Position numbers and translations under genes: made by a program. Shown here piece after piece: positions 26,660-34,280 of a stretch of 57,382 bases of DNA (positions are counted from its first letter, which is position 1; every line of letters begins with the position of its first letter). Under the pieces are notes generated by a model. That model made no database searches and was not told the origin of the DNA. It was given only the letters and a program-made list of their open reading frames with translations. Origin of the DNA: Dehalococcoidales bacterium. Its GTDB lineage: Bacteria > Chloroflexota > Dehalococcoidia > Dehalococcoidales > UBA2162. Where the stretch lies: positions 1-57,382 of the forward strand of contig JAFGCW010000023.1 of the NCBI GenBank assembly GCA_016932435.1, given 5' to 3'.

Positions 26660-27919
26660 TTGACAGTGAAGAAATTCTTTGTTCTTTGGTCCAGCCAGGC
26701 CGCATCTATGTTCGGCAGTACCATAGTGGGGTTTGCACTGGCATGGTATCTGGCCAGAGAAACAGGCTCCGCTACGATACTCACCACCGCGATGCTGGTC
26801 AACATACTTCCGGGGGTTGTGCTCGGTCCCTTTATCGGACCATTAATCGACCGCTGGAACCGCAAGGGAATCATCATCTACAGCGACCTCGTCACAGCTC
26901 TATTGACGGCGGTGCTGGTCGTGCTATTTCACACGGGCACTATTCAGATCTGGCACATTTACGTGATCATGGCAGGCAGGTCTATCGGCGGGTCTTTCCA
27001 AGGCCCGGCTCTCAGCGCTTCCATACCCATGATCGTCCCGGAGAAACACCTGGTAAGGGCTAACGGTCTAAACATGACGCTCAGGGGCGCTAACAACATC
27101 GTGGCACCCCTTGCCGGAGCATTTCTGATAGAAGCCATCGAGATGCAATGGGTACTTACCGTGGATATTATTACGGCGGTAGTCGCCGTAGGCTGTTTAC
27201 TCCTACTGGCAATACCACAGCCTCCGCGTTCTGTTCCGGTGAGTAAACCCAGTTATTTCACAGATATGAAACAGGGTTTCCGCTATGTCACCTCGTGGCG
27301 GGGCCTGTTGTATCTGGTTCTATTCTTCACGATACTGAGTTTCTTTTCCGCACCGTCAAATGCCCTGCTTCCGCTATTTGTGACGAACTATTTCGGCAGG
27401 GACGTACTGAAACTGGGCTGGCTGCAGACCGCCGCCGGTGTGGGCGTTATCACCGGGGGGCTTATCATGGGAGTGTGGAGCGGGTTTAAACGGCGCATGG
27501 TCACTATCCTGGTAAGCATCATGGTACAGGCCGTTTCAGTATTTATCTTTGCCTTCACCACGGAGAGTCTCTTCTTCCTGGCCCTGGCCTTGAGGTTGAT
27601 TTCAGGCCTGATGGGTGCCATGCTCAACGCGCCTCTCGGAGCTATTCTGCAATCTGTCGCAGCCAAAGAGATGCAGGGAAGGGTATTTGCCTTGCAGAAT
27701 TCGCTGATGGGAATAATGATGCCCCTATCACTGGCGATTGCCGGGCCGGTGGCTGATGTTGTTGGTCTGCGGACGATATGGTACGTTTCCGCGGCAGCGA
27801 TATTCACCGCAACCGGCCTTGCGTTCTTCTCCCGTGATTTGATGAATATTGAAGACAACAAAATCGATGAAAATCCTGAAGAAGAAGTCCCACTGCATAT
27901 TCCTGAAATTTTAGAATAA
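26660..27919 (+). CDS. MFS efflux transporter
   Basis: A 419-residue major facilitator with about 12 membrane helices. FVLWSSQAASMFGSTIVGFA opens the first helix. PFIGPLIDRWNRKGIII is the loop 2-3 motif A, and GRSIGGSFQGPALSAS is typical of MFS_3/EntS-like drug or siderophore exporters. The last residues are charged and cytoplasmic. The start is TTG 26660 (or GTG 26666), with only a weak ribosome binding site. The cargo is unknown. Confidence 0.85.
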   Translation: MTVKKFFVLWSSQAASMFGSTIVGFALAWYLARETGSATILTTAMLVNILPGVVLGPFIGPLIDRWNRKGIIIYSDLVTALLTAVLVVLFHTGTIQIWHIYVIMAGRSIGGSFQGPALSASIPMIVPEKHLVRANGLNMTLRGANNIVAPLAGAFLIEAIEMQWVLTVDIITAVVAVGCLLLLAIPQPPRSVPVSKPSYFTDMKQGFRYVTSWRGLLYLVLFFTILSFFSAPSNALLPLFVTNYFGRDVLKLGWLQTAAGVGVITGGLIMGVWSGFKRRMVTILVSIMVQAVSVFIFAFTTESLFFLALALRLISGLMGAMLNAPLGAILQSVAAKEMQGRVFALQNSLMGIMMPLSLAIAGPVADVVGLRTIWYVSAAAIFTATGLAFFSRDLMNIEDNKIDENPEEEVPLHIPEILE

Positions 27920-28197
27920 AGATTAGGTAAAGTGGGATCCTCTACGTTTAACTTAAGATAGGATTAAGGATCGTGAGTTATTCAACAAAAAGGCAAATTG
28001 TTAGATAACATTTGCTTAAAATGTGACATTGAACTGGTATTCTTATCGGAAATGGATGGCTATGTTCATAAAAAAAAGATGAAGTAGATATGGTTGTCTT
28101 TTCCGAAAAGAGCAGACTCATGGTATCGTAACTTTGCGGATCACGATAAATAGCTACTTGTCATAAAGTGTTCACAAGAATCGGGAGGTAAGTGTAT

Positions 28198-28329
28198 ATG
28201 CGAAGTGATTCAGGCTTAAAAAAACCTCGTCAGGGAAATAAAAAATTACCTGACATAAAATTTGTGAACAAAACTGTTCGCAAAATCACGCCTGAAAATC
28301 CCGGTATTGATTGTTTGTGGGAAAGTTAA
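28198..28329 (+). CDS. small basic protein, unrecognised
   Basis: A 43-codon frame begins with ATG 28198, nine bases after a strong ribosome binding site (GGGAGG, 28183-28188), and ends in TAA 28327-28329. The product, MRSDSGLKKPRQGNKKLPDI followed by KFVNKTVRKITPENP and CLWES, is strongly basic and hydrophilic with one Cys near the end. It converges with the phosphotriesterase-like gene, nine bases away. I recognise no family. The good ribosome binding site in an otherwise gene-free 419-base gap (27920-28338) is the main support. Confidence 0.45.
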   Translation: MRSDSGLKKPRQGNKKLPDIKFVNKTVRKITPENPGIDCLWES

Positions 28330-28338
28330 CGATCTCTT

Positions 28339-29280
28339 TTATACCCCTTCGAAAAACTTCCTGGGGCCATCTATACAAAGCGTTTTGATAATAGTATCGT
28401 CCACACCCATTTCCCTAAGCCAGGGAAAGACTACTTTTTTTAGATAAAGATATCCGTGAGGATTTCTGTTTTCCATGATGTCCCGAACCTCAGGCGGGGA
28501 AAAGGCCAGCGGGTCTATCATACTTATATCATGCGAAGGTAGAAGGCGGTCAGCCCAGCCGTCATCGATCAATCTCTTCATTGTTTCCGTTCGGGCATAC
28601 GGGCTCAGATAAGAGCCCGGGAAACGATCCATCCCCAGGTAGCATCCCTGGTCAAGTATCCACGTCAGGTACTCTATGTCCTGGGTATCGTTGGCGTGCC
28701 CTACAACAATCTTTTTCATGTCGGCGCCTTCGTCCTGTAGTATAGCTAACTGCTGACGGGCTACCTGTTCCGCGGCGAACGAATGGAGCATAATTGGAAC
28801 TCCCGTCCGGCAGTGTGCTCTGGCAATGGAACGCAGCATAATTTCTCCGTCGGGCGTCACTCCGCCGAAATCAGCAGCTGATTTCAGGATTCCTGCCTTG
28901 ATGTCCGTTCCGGCGACTCCGACTTCGATATCACGTACAAACAAGTCTGCAAAGAGATCCGGAGAATTTTCGGCTAGGTAGTCGGGGAGTTTCATCCACC
29001 ATCCTGAACAGGCAACGATATTAACACCAGTCCGGCGCGATACTTCAGCCATTATGTTCACATCTCGACCGGTATCGAACGGGGTAGCGTCGACGATCGT
29101 GTTAACCCCTCCTTCTCTTGCCTTGTCTATTCCTGTTATTATCCGCTCAATGATTCCGGAGCCGAACAGTTCGGGGTAGTTCTGGATCAGAGGTCCCTGA
29201 TGGACAACGTGTTCATGCATGAGTGTAAAACCGAGATCAGCGGTATCAATTGGTCCAAGCACAGTATTTACAGTAGTCAT
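28339..29280 (-). CDS. phosphotriesterase-family metal-dependent hydrolase
   Basis: A 313-residue TIM-barrel hydrolase of the amidohydrolase superfamily, PTE branch. It has the N-terminal metal site His22-x-His24 (MHEHVV), the bridging Lys in AGILKSAADF, His in VVGHANDT and a further His in the MLHSF strand. The last Asp is in LLPSHDIS. It opens with VNTVLGPIDTADLGFTLMHE, the usual PTE start. The family includes phosphotriesterases and many lactonases, and a lactone or ester substrate is more likely here. It is followed on the same strand by the flavodoxin gene promoter region and lies at the left edge of the catabolic island. Confidence 0.88.
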   Translation of the reverse strand: MTTVNTVLGPIDTADLGFTLMHEHVVHQGPLIQNYPELFGSGIIERIITGIDKAREGGVNTIVDATPFDTGRDVNIMAEVSRRTGVNIVACSGWWMKLPDYLAENSPDLFADLFVRDIEVGVAGTDIKAGILKSAADFGGVTPDGEIMLRSIARAHCRTGVPIMLHSFAAEQVARQQLAILQDEGADMKKIVVGHANDTQDIEYLTWILDQGCYLGMDRFPGSYLSPYARTETMKRLIDDGWADRLLPSHDISMIDPLAFSPPEVRDIMENRNPHGYLYLKKVVFPWLREMGVDDTIIKTLCIDGPRKFFEGV

Positions 29281-29319
29281 AGTAACAATCTCCTGTCTGT
29301 ATTCGATTTGTAACCTTTG

Positions 29320-29973
29320 TTATTGAGACCGATCGGCTATTTCTTCGAGCTTATCTTCAATAAAATATTGTGCTTTCAGCAGATCTTTTTCGCTGGGCCT
29401 GTCACGGATATCTCCGTGGAAGGTACCCGGCATGGGACTATCGATAAATTTTCCGGGACAACAGAACATACCCAGATATTGAAATCCTATATGTTCGAGT
29501 TCAAGCGCCATAAGTGACGCCGCCGGTTCGGCTTCCCTGGGACCGAATTCATATCCGGCATAGGTGATGAACACAATCGCGCGGGGAGAGTCCGGACCCA
29601 GGACAATTTTCCTGTGGATCGACGATAATTTACCGCCGATAGATATTTCAGGTACCGGTTCATCTATATAAGGAATGGTCTCATCTCTCCGGCTCAGTAC
29701 GACACGAGGATCCATCCCTGTCCTGAACCCTCTCAGCATGTTCATTACCTCGTTATAGGGCAGGTGTGCCCTGAGTCCCGAACCGGCGCATACGAAGTCG
29801 TACTTTCGAACATCGAAAGGGGGCCTGAGAATATCGTCGGCGTTTTTCCGTACTTTGAATATATCGCACTGCCATTCCCGGCCTTCGAAAGTTTCTTTAA
29901 TCATTAGTGCTACTTTTTCGGTATTCCCAGTGTACGATGAGTATGTTACCAGACATCTTTTACTCATTATCAT
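29320..29973 (-). CDS. flavodoxin-family protein
   Basis: A 217-residue FMN-binding domain protein. The phosphate loop TYSSYTGNTEKVA lies at about 9-21, and later parts of the fold include FVCAGSGLRAHLPY and IVFITYAGYEFGPREAEP, a conserved loop near the flavin. It is longer than classic flavodoxins and resembles flavodoxin/NAD(P)H-dehydrogenase-like proteins that carry electrons to catabolic enzymes. It is divergent from the carboxylesterase at 30140, and the shared promoter region carries the candidate MarR operator. It could supply electrons to the glycyl-radical activase or to another redox step, but this is inference. Confidence 0.85.
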   Translation of the reverse strand: MIMSKRCLVTYSSYTGNTEKVALMIKETFEGREWQCDIFKVRKNADDILRPPFDVRKYDFVCAGSGLRAHLPYNEVMNMLRGFRTGMDPRVVLSRRDETIPYIDEPVPEISIGGKLSSIHRKIVLGPDSPRAIVFITYAGYEFGPREAEPAASLMALELEHIGFQYLGMFCCPGKFIDSPMPGTFHGDIRDRPSEKDLLKAQYFIEDKLEEIADRSQ

Positions 29974-30007
29974 CTCCGTCCTTTCATACTACAATTAACT
30001 GCGTGAT

Positions 30008-30076
30008 TTGTACATTAGAAAACTTATACGATATACTCATGTATCTAACGCTTACGTGTAACGTGGTTATATCGTT
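30008..30076 (+). promoter_or_regulatory. promoter with overlapping ATATCGTA-type operator sites
   Basis: TTGTAC (30008-30013), an 18-base spacer and TATACT (30032-30037) form a promoter reading toward the carboxylesterase. TACGATAT (30027-30034) overlaps the -10, and ATATCGTT follows at 30069-30076. The same 8-base word occurs near the SnoaL operon and the CaiB/MaoC genes. Binding here would block RNA polymerase, so repression by the MarR protein is likely. This region also fronts the divergent flavodoxin gene. Confidence 0.45.
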
Positions 30077-30139
30077 TTGCTACTCGAGATTCGAGCTTAT
30101 TTGTAATGATACAGGAAAACAACTGACTGGAGGAATCTT

Positions 30140-31543
30140 ATGGATACTGTCAAACTGGATACCGGATATATATCAGGAAAAATAACGGGAGAGCCTGGTA
30201 ACGAAGTGTGGACTTATCGTGGTATTCCTTATGCCGCCCCGCCTGTCGGAGACCTCCGTTGGAAACCACCTCAGCCGGTAGTCCCCTGGGAAGGAGTCCG
30301 TGAATGTGCAGACTACAGCGTCCAGGCCGCCCAGTACCCTGATATGAACCTGTCCGAGGAATATCGGAGAGTACCGTCGAGTGAAGACTGCCTTTACCTG
30401 AATGTGTATACCCAGGCGCAGGATGATATGGAACGGTTGCCGGTGATGGTTTGGCTGCATGGTGGTGGTTTACGATACGGCAACGGAAACCGACCGGGAC
30501 AAAACAGCCCCGGACTGCCGCAACACGGTGTTGTCCTGGTAACCGTGAACAGTCGGCTGGGAGAGATGGGGCTGTTTGCTCATCCATTACTCACAGAGGA
30601 ATCACCTCACAATTCTTCCGGTAATTACATGTTCCTCGATATGGTAGCCGCTCTGGAATGGGTGCAGAGGAACATCACCGCGTTCGGAGGTGATCCGGAT
30701 AATGTTACCATCTTCGGTGAGTCCGGGGGTGGAGACAAGGTCGTCTGCATGCTTACGTCCCCTCTGGCGAAAGGTCTGTTCCACCGAGCTATCTGCCAGA
30801 GCGGCGGCAGCCATGCTGATGCTGTTCCGCTGAATGAGACGGAAGAATACGGCAGTAAATTGTTTGCCATGCTCGGTGTTGATAAAGAAGTTGACCCTCT
30901 GGCGGCAGCCCGGGCAATACCCTGGGAAAGGGTTGTCGAGGTAAGTCAGGCGATGGGTGAAGAGACAGGTGGGAATGCGGTCTTTGGCGGTCTCTGGAAT
31001 ATCACCACCGATGGCTGGTTTCTTCCCGATACTCCCTATAATATCCTGGACAGGTGCGGGCATAATGCGGTGCCGATGATTACCTGTGCCAACCTTGGAG
31101 AACTAACCGGTCCTGGACTGGTACATGCTCCCGATATCATTCCAGCATATATGAAGATAAATACTGCTGCAAATAAGACCGGTAATAGAGGATATATTGG
31201 AATATTCGATCAGGTGCCAGGTAATTTCCGAGAGGAAGGCGGGGTATCCGCTCATGCCATGGAGCTGCACTTCGTTTTTGGAAATGTCGATGATCCCCAG
31301 CCGTGGGAAAGACTTAGCTATATGTACCAGGCTGCCGGTGCTAAATCGGAATTGCCTGTAATCACAGACGCTGAGAGGAAGGTGTCCGAGGAAATGATGC
31401 GGATGTGGACGGCTTTCGCCAGAACGGGAAACCCGAGTGTGCCCGGCTTGATAGACTGGCCTGACTGGGATGAGACGACTGATAAATACCTGTATATCGT
31501 AGATCCGTTGCAGGTAAAGACAGGTTTCTCCAGACTCGTTTAA
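30140..31543 (+). CDS. type-B carboxylesterase
   Basis: A 467-residue alpha/beta hydrolase of the carboxylesterase type-B group. YRGIPYAAPPVGDLRWKPPQ, the SEDCLYLNVY strand, the oxyanion hole HGGG (108-110 region) and the nucleophile elbow FGESGGG with Ser195 are all present. The later His in SAHAMELHFVFG completes the triad. No signal peptide is present, so it is cytoplasmic. It would hydrolyse an ester or amide of the pathway substrate. A paralogue of the same length lies at 54083. A bicupin gene follows 68 bases downstream. Confidence 0.92.
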   Translation: MDTVKLDTGYISGKITGEPGNEVWTYRGIPYAAPPVGDLRWKPPQPVVPWEGVRECADYSVQAAQYPDMNLSEEYRRVPSSEDCLYLNVYTQAQDDMERLPVMVWLHGGGLRYGNGNRPGQNSPGLPQHGVVLVTVNSRLGEMGLFAHPLLTEESPHNSSGNYMFLDMVAALEWVQRNITAFGGDPDNVTIFGESGGGDKVVCMLTSPLAKGLFHRAICQSGGSHADAVPLNETEEYGSKLFAMLGVDKEVDPLAAARAIPWERVVEVSQAMGEETGGNAVFGGLWNITTDGWFLPDTPYNILDRCGHNAVPMITCANLGELTGPGLVHAPDIIPAYMKINTAANKTGNRGYIGIFDQVPGNFREEGGVSAHAMELHFVFGNVDDPQPWERLSYMYQAAGAKSELPVITDAERKVSEEMMRMWTAFARTGNPSVPGLIDWPDWDETTDKYLYIVDPLQVKTGFSRLV

Positions 31544-31611
31544 TACCGGTGACTTACGTAAGGTGTTATGCCAAAGGCACATAATAATATAAGAAAGGAT
31601 TAACCAGACCT

Positions 31612-32472
31612 ATGTCAGATTATTCAAAATATGTAGTTCAGGAATTAAAAGCCCCTTTCTCGAAGGAGGTAAACGCCGCATACTCAAAATTCGCCACGAG
31701 GATTCTGTGGATCGATGAAGATGTTGTCCCGGGAGCTTTCCAGATGAGTTGTTCATGGTATCTGAAACCGAACCCGAAAGGCCCGCCGCCTCATACTCAT
31801 GAGGAGAGTGAAATACTCGGTTTTTTCGGCAATGACCCGGACGATCCTTATAATCTGCACGGCGAAGTTGAGATCTGGCTGGGAGATCAGAAATTTACTA
31901 TCGATAGAACTGCTATGGTGTTCATTCCCTCTGGTTTAAAGCATTGCCCGCTCATTTTGAAGCGTGCCGATAAACCTATATTCCACTTTTCCGTTCTGAC
32001 AGGTGGCCACTGGGATACGGAATCGTTAAAGGAAACTCATAAACCGGAATCTGATTACAGTAAATATATCGTCACCGAGCTTAAAGCCCCTGCCTTCAAA
32101 CCGGAGTTTGTTGAAGAATATAAAAAATTCGCTACCCGTGTCTTATGGATGGATAAGGATGTTGTCCCGGGAGCTTTCCAGATGAATGTTTCCTGGTACT
32201 GTAAACCGGCACGACATGCGCCGGATCCACATACTCACGAAGATGATGAAATAATCGGTTTCTTTGGAGGTGATGCTTCGGATCCGTACAACCTCAACGG
32301 CGAGGTAGAGATGTGGATGGGGGATCAGAAAAACATGTTGACCAGAAGCACTTTGCTATTTGCACCTTCCGGAATCAAACATTGCCCTCTGATTATTCAT
32401 CGTGCTGATCGACCGATTTTTCACTTTTCTATAGTTACCGGAGGTACATATCGAACAATCAGTGTAAAATAA
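31612..32472 (+). CDS. bicupin protein with two tandem cupin domains
   Basis: A 286-residue protein formed by two copies of one cupin module (about 1-135 and 145-286). Both copies share DYSKYVV/IV-ELKAP, then W-DVVPGAFQM, the metal motif PHTHE (PPPHTHEESE and PDPHTHEDDE), GFFG-D-DPYNL-GEVE-W-GDQ and a second histidine in KHCPLI. Each cupin therefore keeps the His residues of a metal site. It has no signal peptide. The chemistry could be isomerase, dioxygenase or lyase. The gene follows the carboxylesterase on the same strand, so it probably acts on the product of that ester cleavage. Confidence 0.88.
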   Translation: MSDYSKYVVQELKAPFSKEVNAAYSKFATRILWIDEDVVPGAFQMSCSWYLKPNPKGPPPHTHEESEILGFFGNDPDDPYNLHGEVEIWLGDQKFTIDRTAMVFIPSGLKHCPLILKRADKPIFHFSVLTGGHWDTESLKETHKPESDYSKYIVTELKAPAFKPEFVEEYKKFATRVLWMDKDVVPGAFQMNVSWYCKPARHAPDPHTHEDDEIIGFFGGDASDPYNLNGEVEMWMGDQKNMLTRSTLLFAPSGIKHCPLIIHRADRPIFHFSIVTGGTYRTISVK

Positions 32473-32541
32473 ACATATGAATTCTCCTGTGTGAACCATA
32501 CCATCTCTGCTACCCTTTTTAGATGATTTTAGAAAAATCAA

Positions 32542-34206
32542 TCAGGATTTATTGCTTGTTAAAGGTAAAACCTTAACTTCCTTTATGGCTGTTGCCGTAG
32601 CTTCTTCCGTATCGGTAAACTCCAATGTAATTATATAGGTTCCCGACTTTTGGTAAACGTGATTAGCGGTAGGGCCGCCAACCGTTACAGGGCTCCCGTC
32701 TCCCCAGTCCCATGTGGTCCCTGCCCATTCAGGCAGGGCAGGATAATGATAACTCGCTTTATCATCATAGAAACGAGTTTCATCGTTCCATGCTGTAACT
32801 GTATCTCCAACCATTACTGCGTCTGATAATAATGAAATACTTACTTGTGGAGGTGTATTCGGACGAGTCTTGCTTATGTTGTCATAGAAAAGTAATCCTT
32901 CCGGCAGGCGGTCTATATTTTCCAGGATTTCGATATGCGCACTGTACGCGCGCTGTATCTGGTCGAGTGTAATCTTGTCCGGCGTATCCAGCGTGGAATG
33001 GTAGTATAGAGGGATGCTTGCTACGTTAACCCACGGACTTGTTGGCGGGGCTATCCCCCATTGCGGTCCGCTTCCAAAAGAGCCGAAACGATTTTGAGTG
33101 CAGATAAATCCATATTTATCCATAGTAAAAGCGGCAAGCCTGCTGAAAATATAATTATTCGAGATAATGTAAAATTCACAGGTTTCGCCTTCAACCGGAA
33201 CGATTTTATCTTCGGTTTCGTCGAACCTGTACCTTGTACCACCGGCTGCATGGTCGACATCCCATACTATTGCATTGGTCAACCGGTCTTTATGAGCCTC
33301 GGCAAACTGGTAATGTCCCGCATTCATATCAAAATCATGTCCCAGGCACCAGGCAAAAATCATATCATGGTTTCTTAACTCAATCGGCTTAGAGGCGAAA
33401 TATTCCGCCCACTTTATCAGCAATGCTACGCTGCCATTGTTATCAACAGCACCGGTAAAATAACCCGTGTCGTAGTGTGTACCGGCGAGAATAACTTCTT
33501 CGGAGTTACCATTACCCGGTAATTCAAAGACTACATTATGGGCATCAACTACCTCATGCTTCACTTCCAGCTTTATCTTTACGGTGTGAGGTGTACCTGA
33601 AACAGCCAGGTTTCTTAAATAATCCCCTGCACTCTTGCTAAAGCAGAAGACCGGAATCGGTAATACATCAGTTGCCGTTCCTTCTCCCTTTTGCTGCTGG
33701 GGGCTGTCTACGTACATATTGGCCCGAAACACAGCAACAACTCCTTTATCCTTTGCGATTACCGTCGCACCTCTGGCGCTGGCTATATAGCCCCGGGAAA
33801 ATTTTTCATCTATCAAAGCTATCTTGCCGCTAACATCGATTAGTTGAAAATTTGAGTCGGCACCAGTTCCTACGTAGGCAAGTTCACCTGTAATACCTTC
33901 GGGAGGAGTCCCGACAGTCCAGTGCAACGGACTGCATGATTCAGTCAATGATATTTCTTTCCCGTTCTCTTCAACTAATACCTCGTAGGATTCAGGGAAC
34001 GGGCTGTTTACTTTAACAGGTTCTAACCTGGCATCTTTCAGACCGGCATCATGAAGTTTTTTAAGGATGTAGTTTGCCGCAGTCTCACCCTTTTCTCCAA
34101 CATTTATTCCTGAATGAACGCCGTAACCGGCAAGGTCGCAAAGGTCCTGGATCATCTCCTTTATCTCCTCGACAGTCGAGGAATTACCGAAACTATTCTT
34201 CTCCAT
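32542..34206 (-). CDS. M28-family peptidase-like protein with C-terminal PKD domain
   Basis: A 554-residue protein. Residues about 10-430 are an M28-type aminopeptidase or glutamate carboxypeptidase fold with a protease-associated insert. Likely zinc ligands are His244 (GTHYDT), Asp255 (AVDNNGS), Asp291, Asp316/318 and the late His in YYHSTLDTPD. The usual catalytic GEE motif reads GHDF (His290-Asp291), so the general base Glu is missing. A PKD-like beta domain (about 460-550) follows with WDWGDGSPVT. No signal peptide is present, although PKD domains are usually extracellular. It ends the long minus-strand operon. It may be a non-peptidase hydrolase or binding protein. Confidence 0.8.
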   Translation of the reverse strand: MEKNSFGNSSTVEEIKEMIQDLCDLAGYGVHSGINVGEKGETAANYILKKLHDAGLKDARLEPVKVNSPFPESYEVLVEENGKEISLTESCSPLHWTVGTPPEGITGELAYVGTGADSNFQLIDVSGKIALIDEKFSRGYIASARGATVIAKDKGVVAVFRANMYVDSPQQQKGEGTATDVLPIPVFCFSKSAGDYLRNLAVSGTPHTVKIKLEVKHEVVDAHNVVFELPGNGNSEEVILAGTHYDTGYFTGAVDNNGSVALLIKWAEYFASKPIELRNHDMIFAWCLGHDFDMNAGHYQFAEAHKDRLTNAIVWDVDHAAGGTRYRFDETEDKIVPVEGETCEFYIISNNYIFSRLAAFTMDKYGFICTQNRFGSFGSGPQWGIAPPTSPWVNVASIPLYYHSTLDTPDKITLDQIQRAYSAHIEILENIDRLPEGLLFYDNISKTRPNTPPQVSISLLSDAVMVGDTVTAWNDETRFYDDKASYHYPALPEWAGTTWDWGDGSPVTVGGPTANHVYQKSGTYIITLEFTDTEEATATAIKEVKVLPLTSNKS

Positions 34207-34280
34207 CTTTTTTCCTCCTTATATCTGTACCGAAAATAGTGGAAGGAAAATCCGTCAGTTACGTATCCAACGCGAGTCGA

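Noticed and set aside
26653..27063. 136-codon plus-strand frame overlapping the MFS gene
   Set aside because: It lies in a different frame from the transporter, and its His/Arg-rich translation has no membrane helices or family features.
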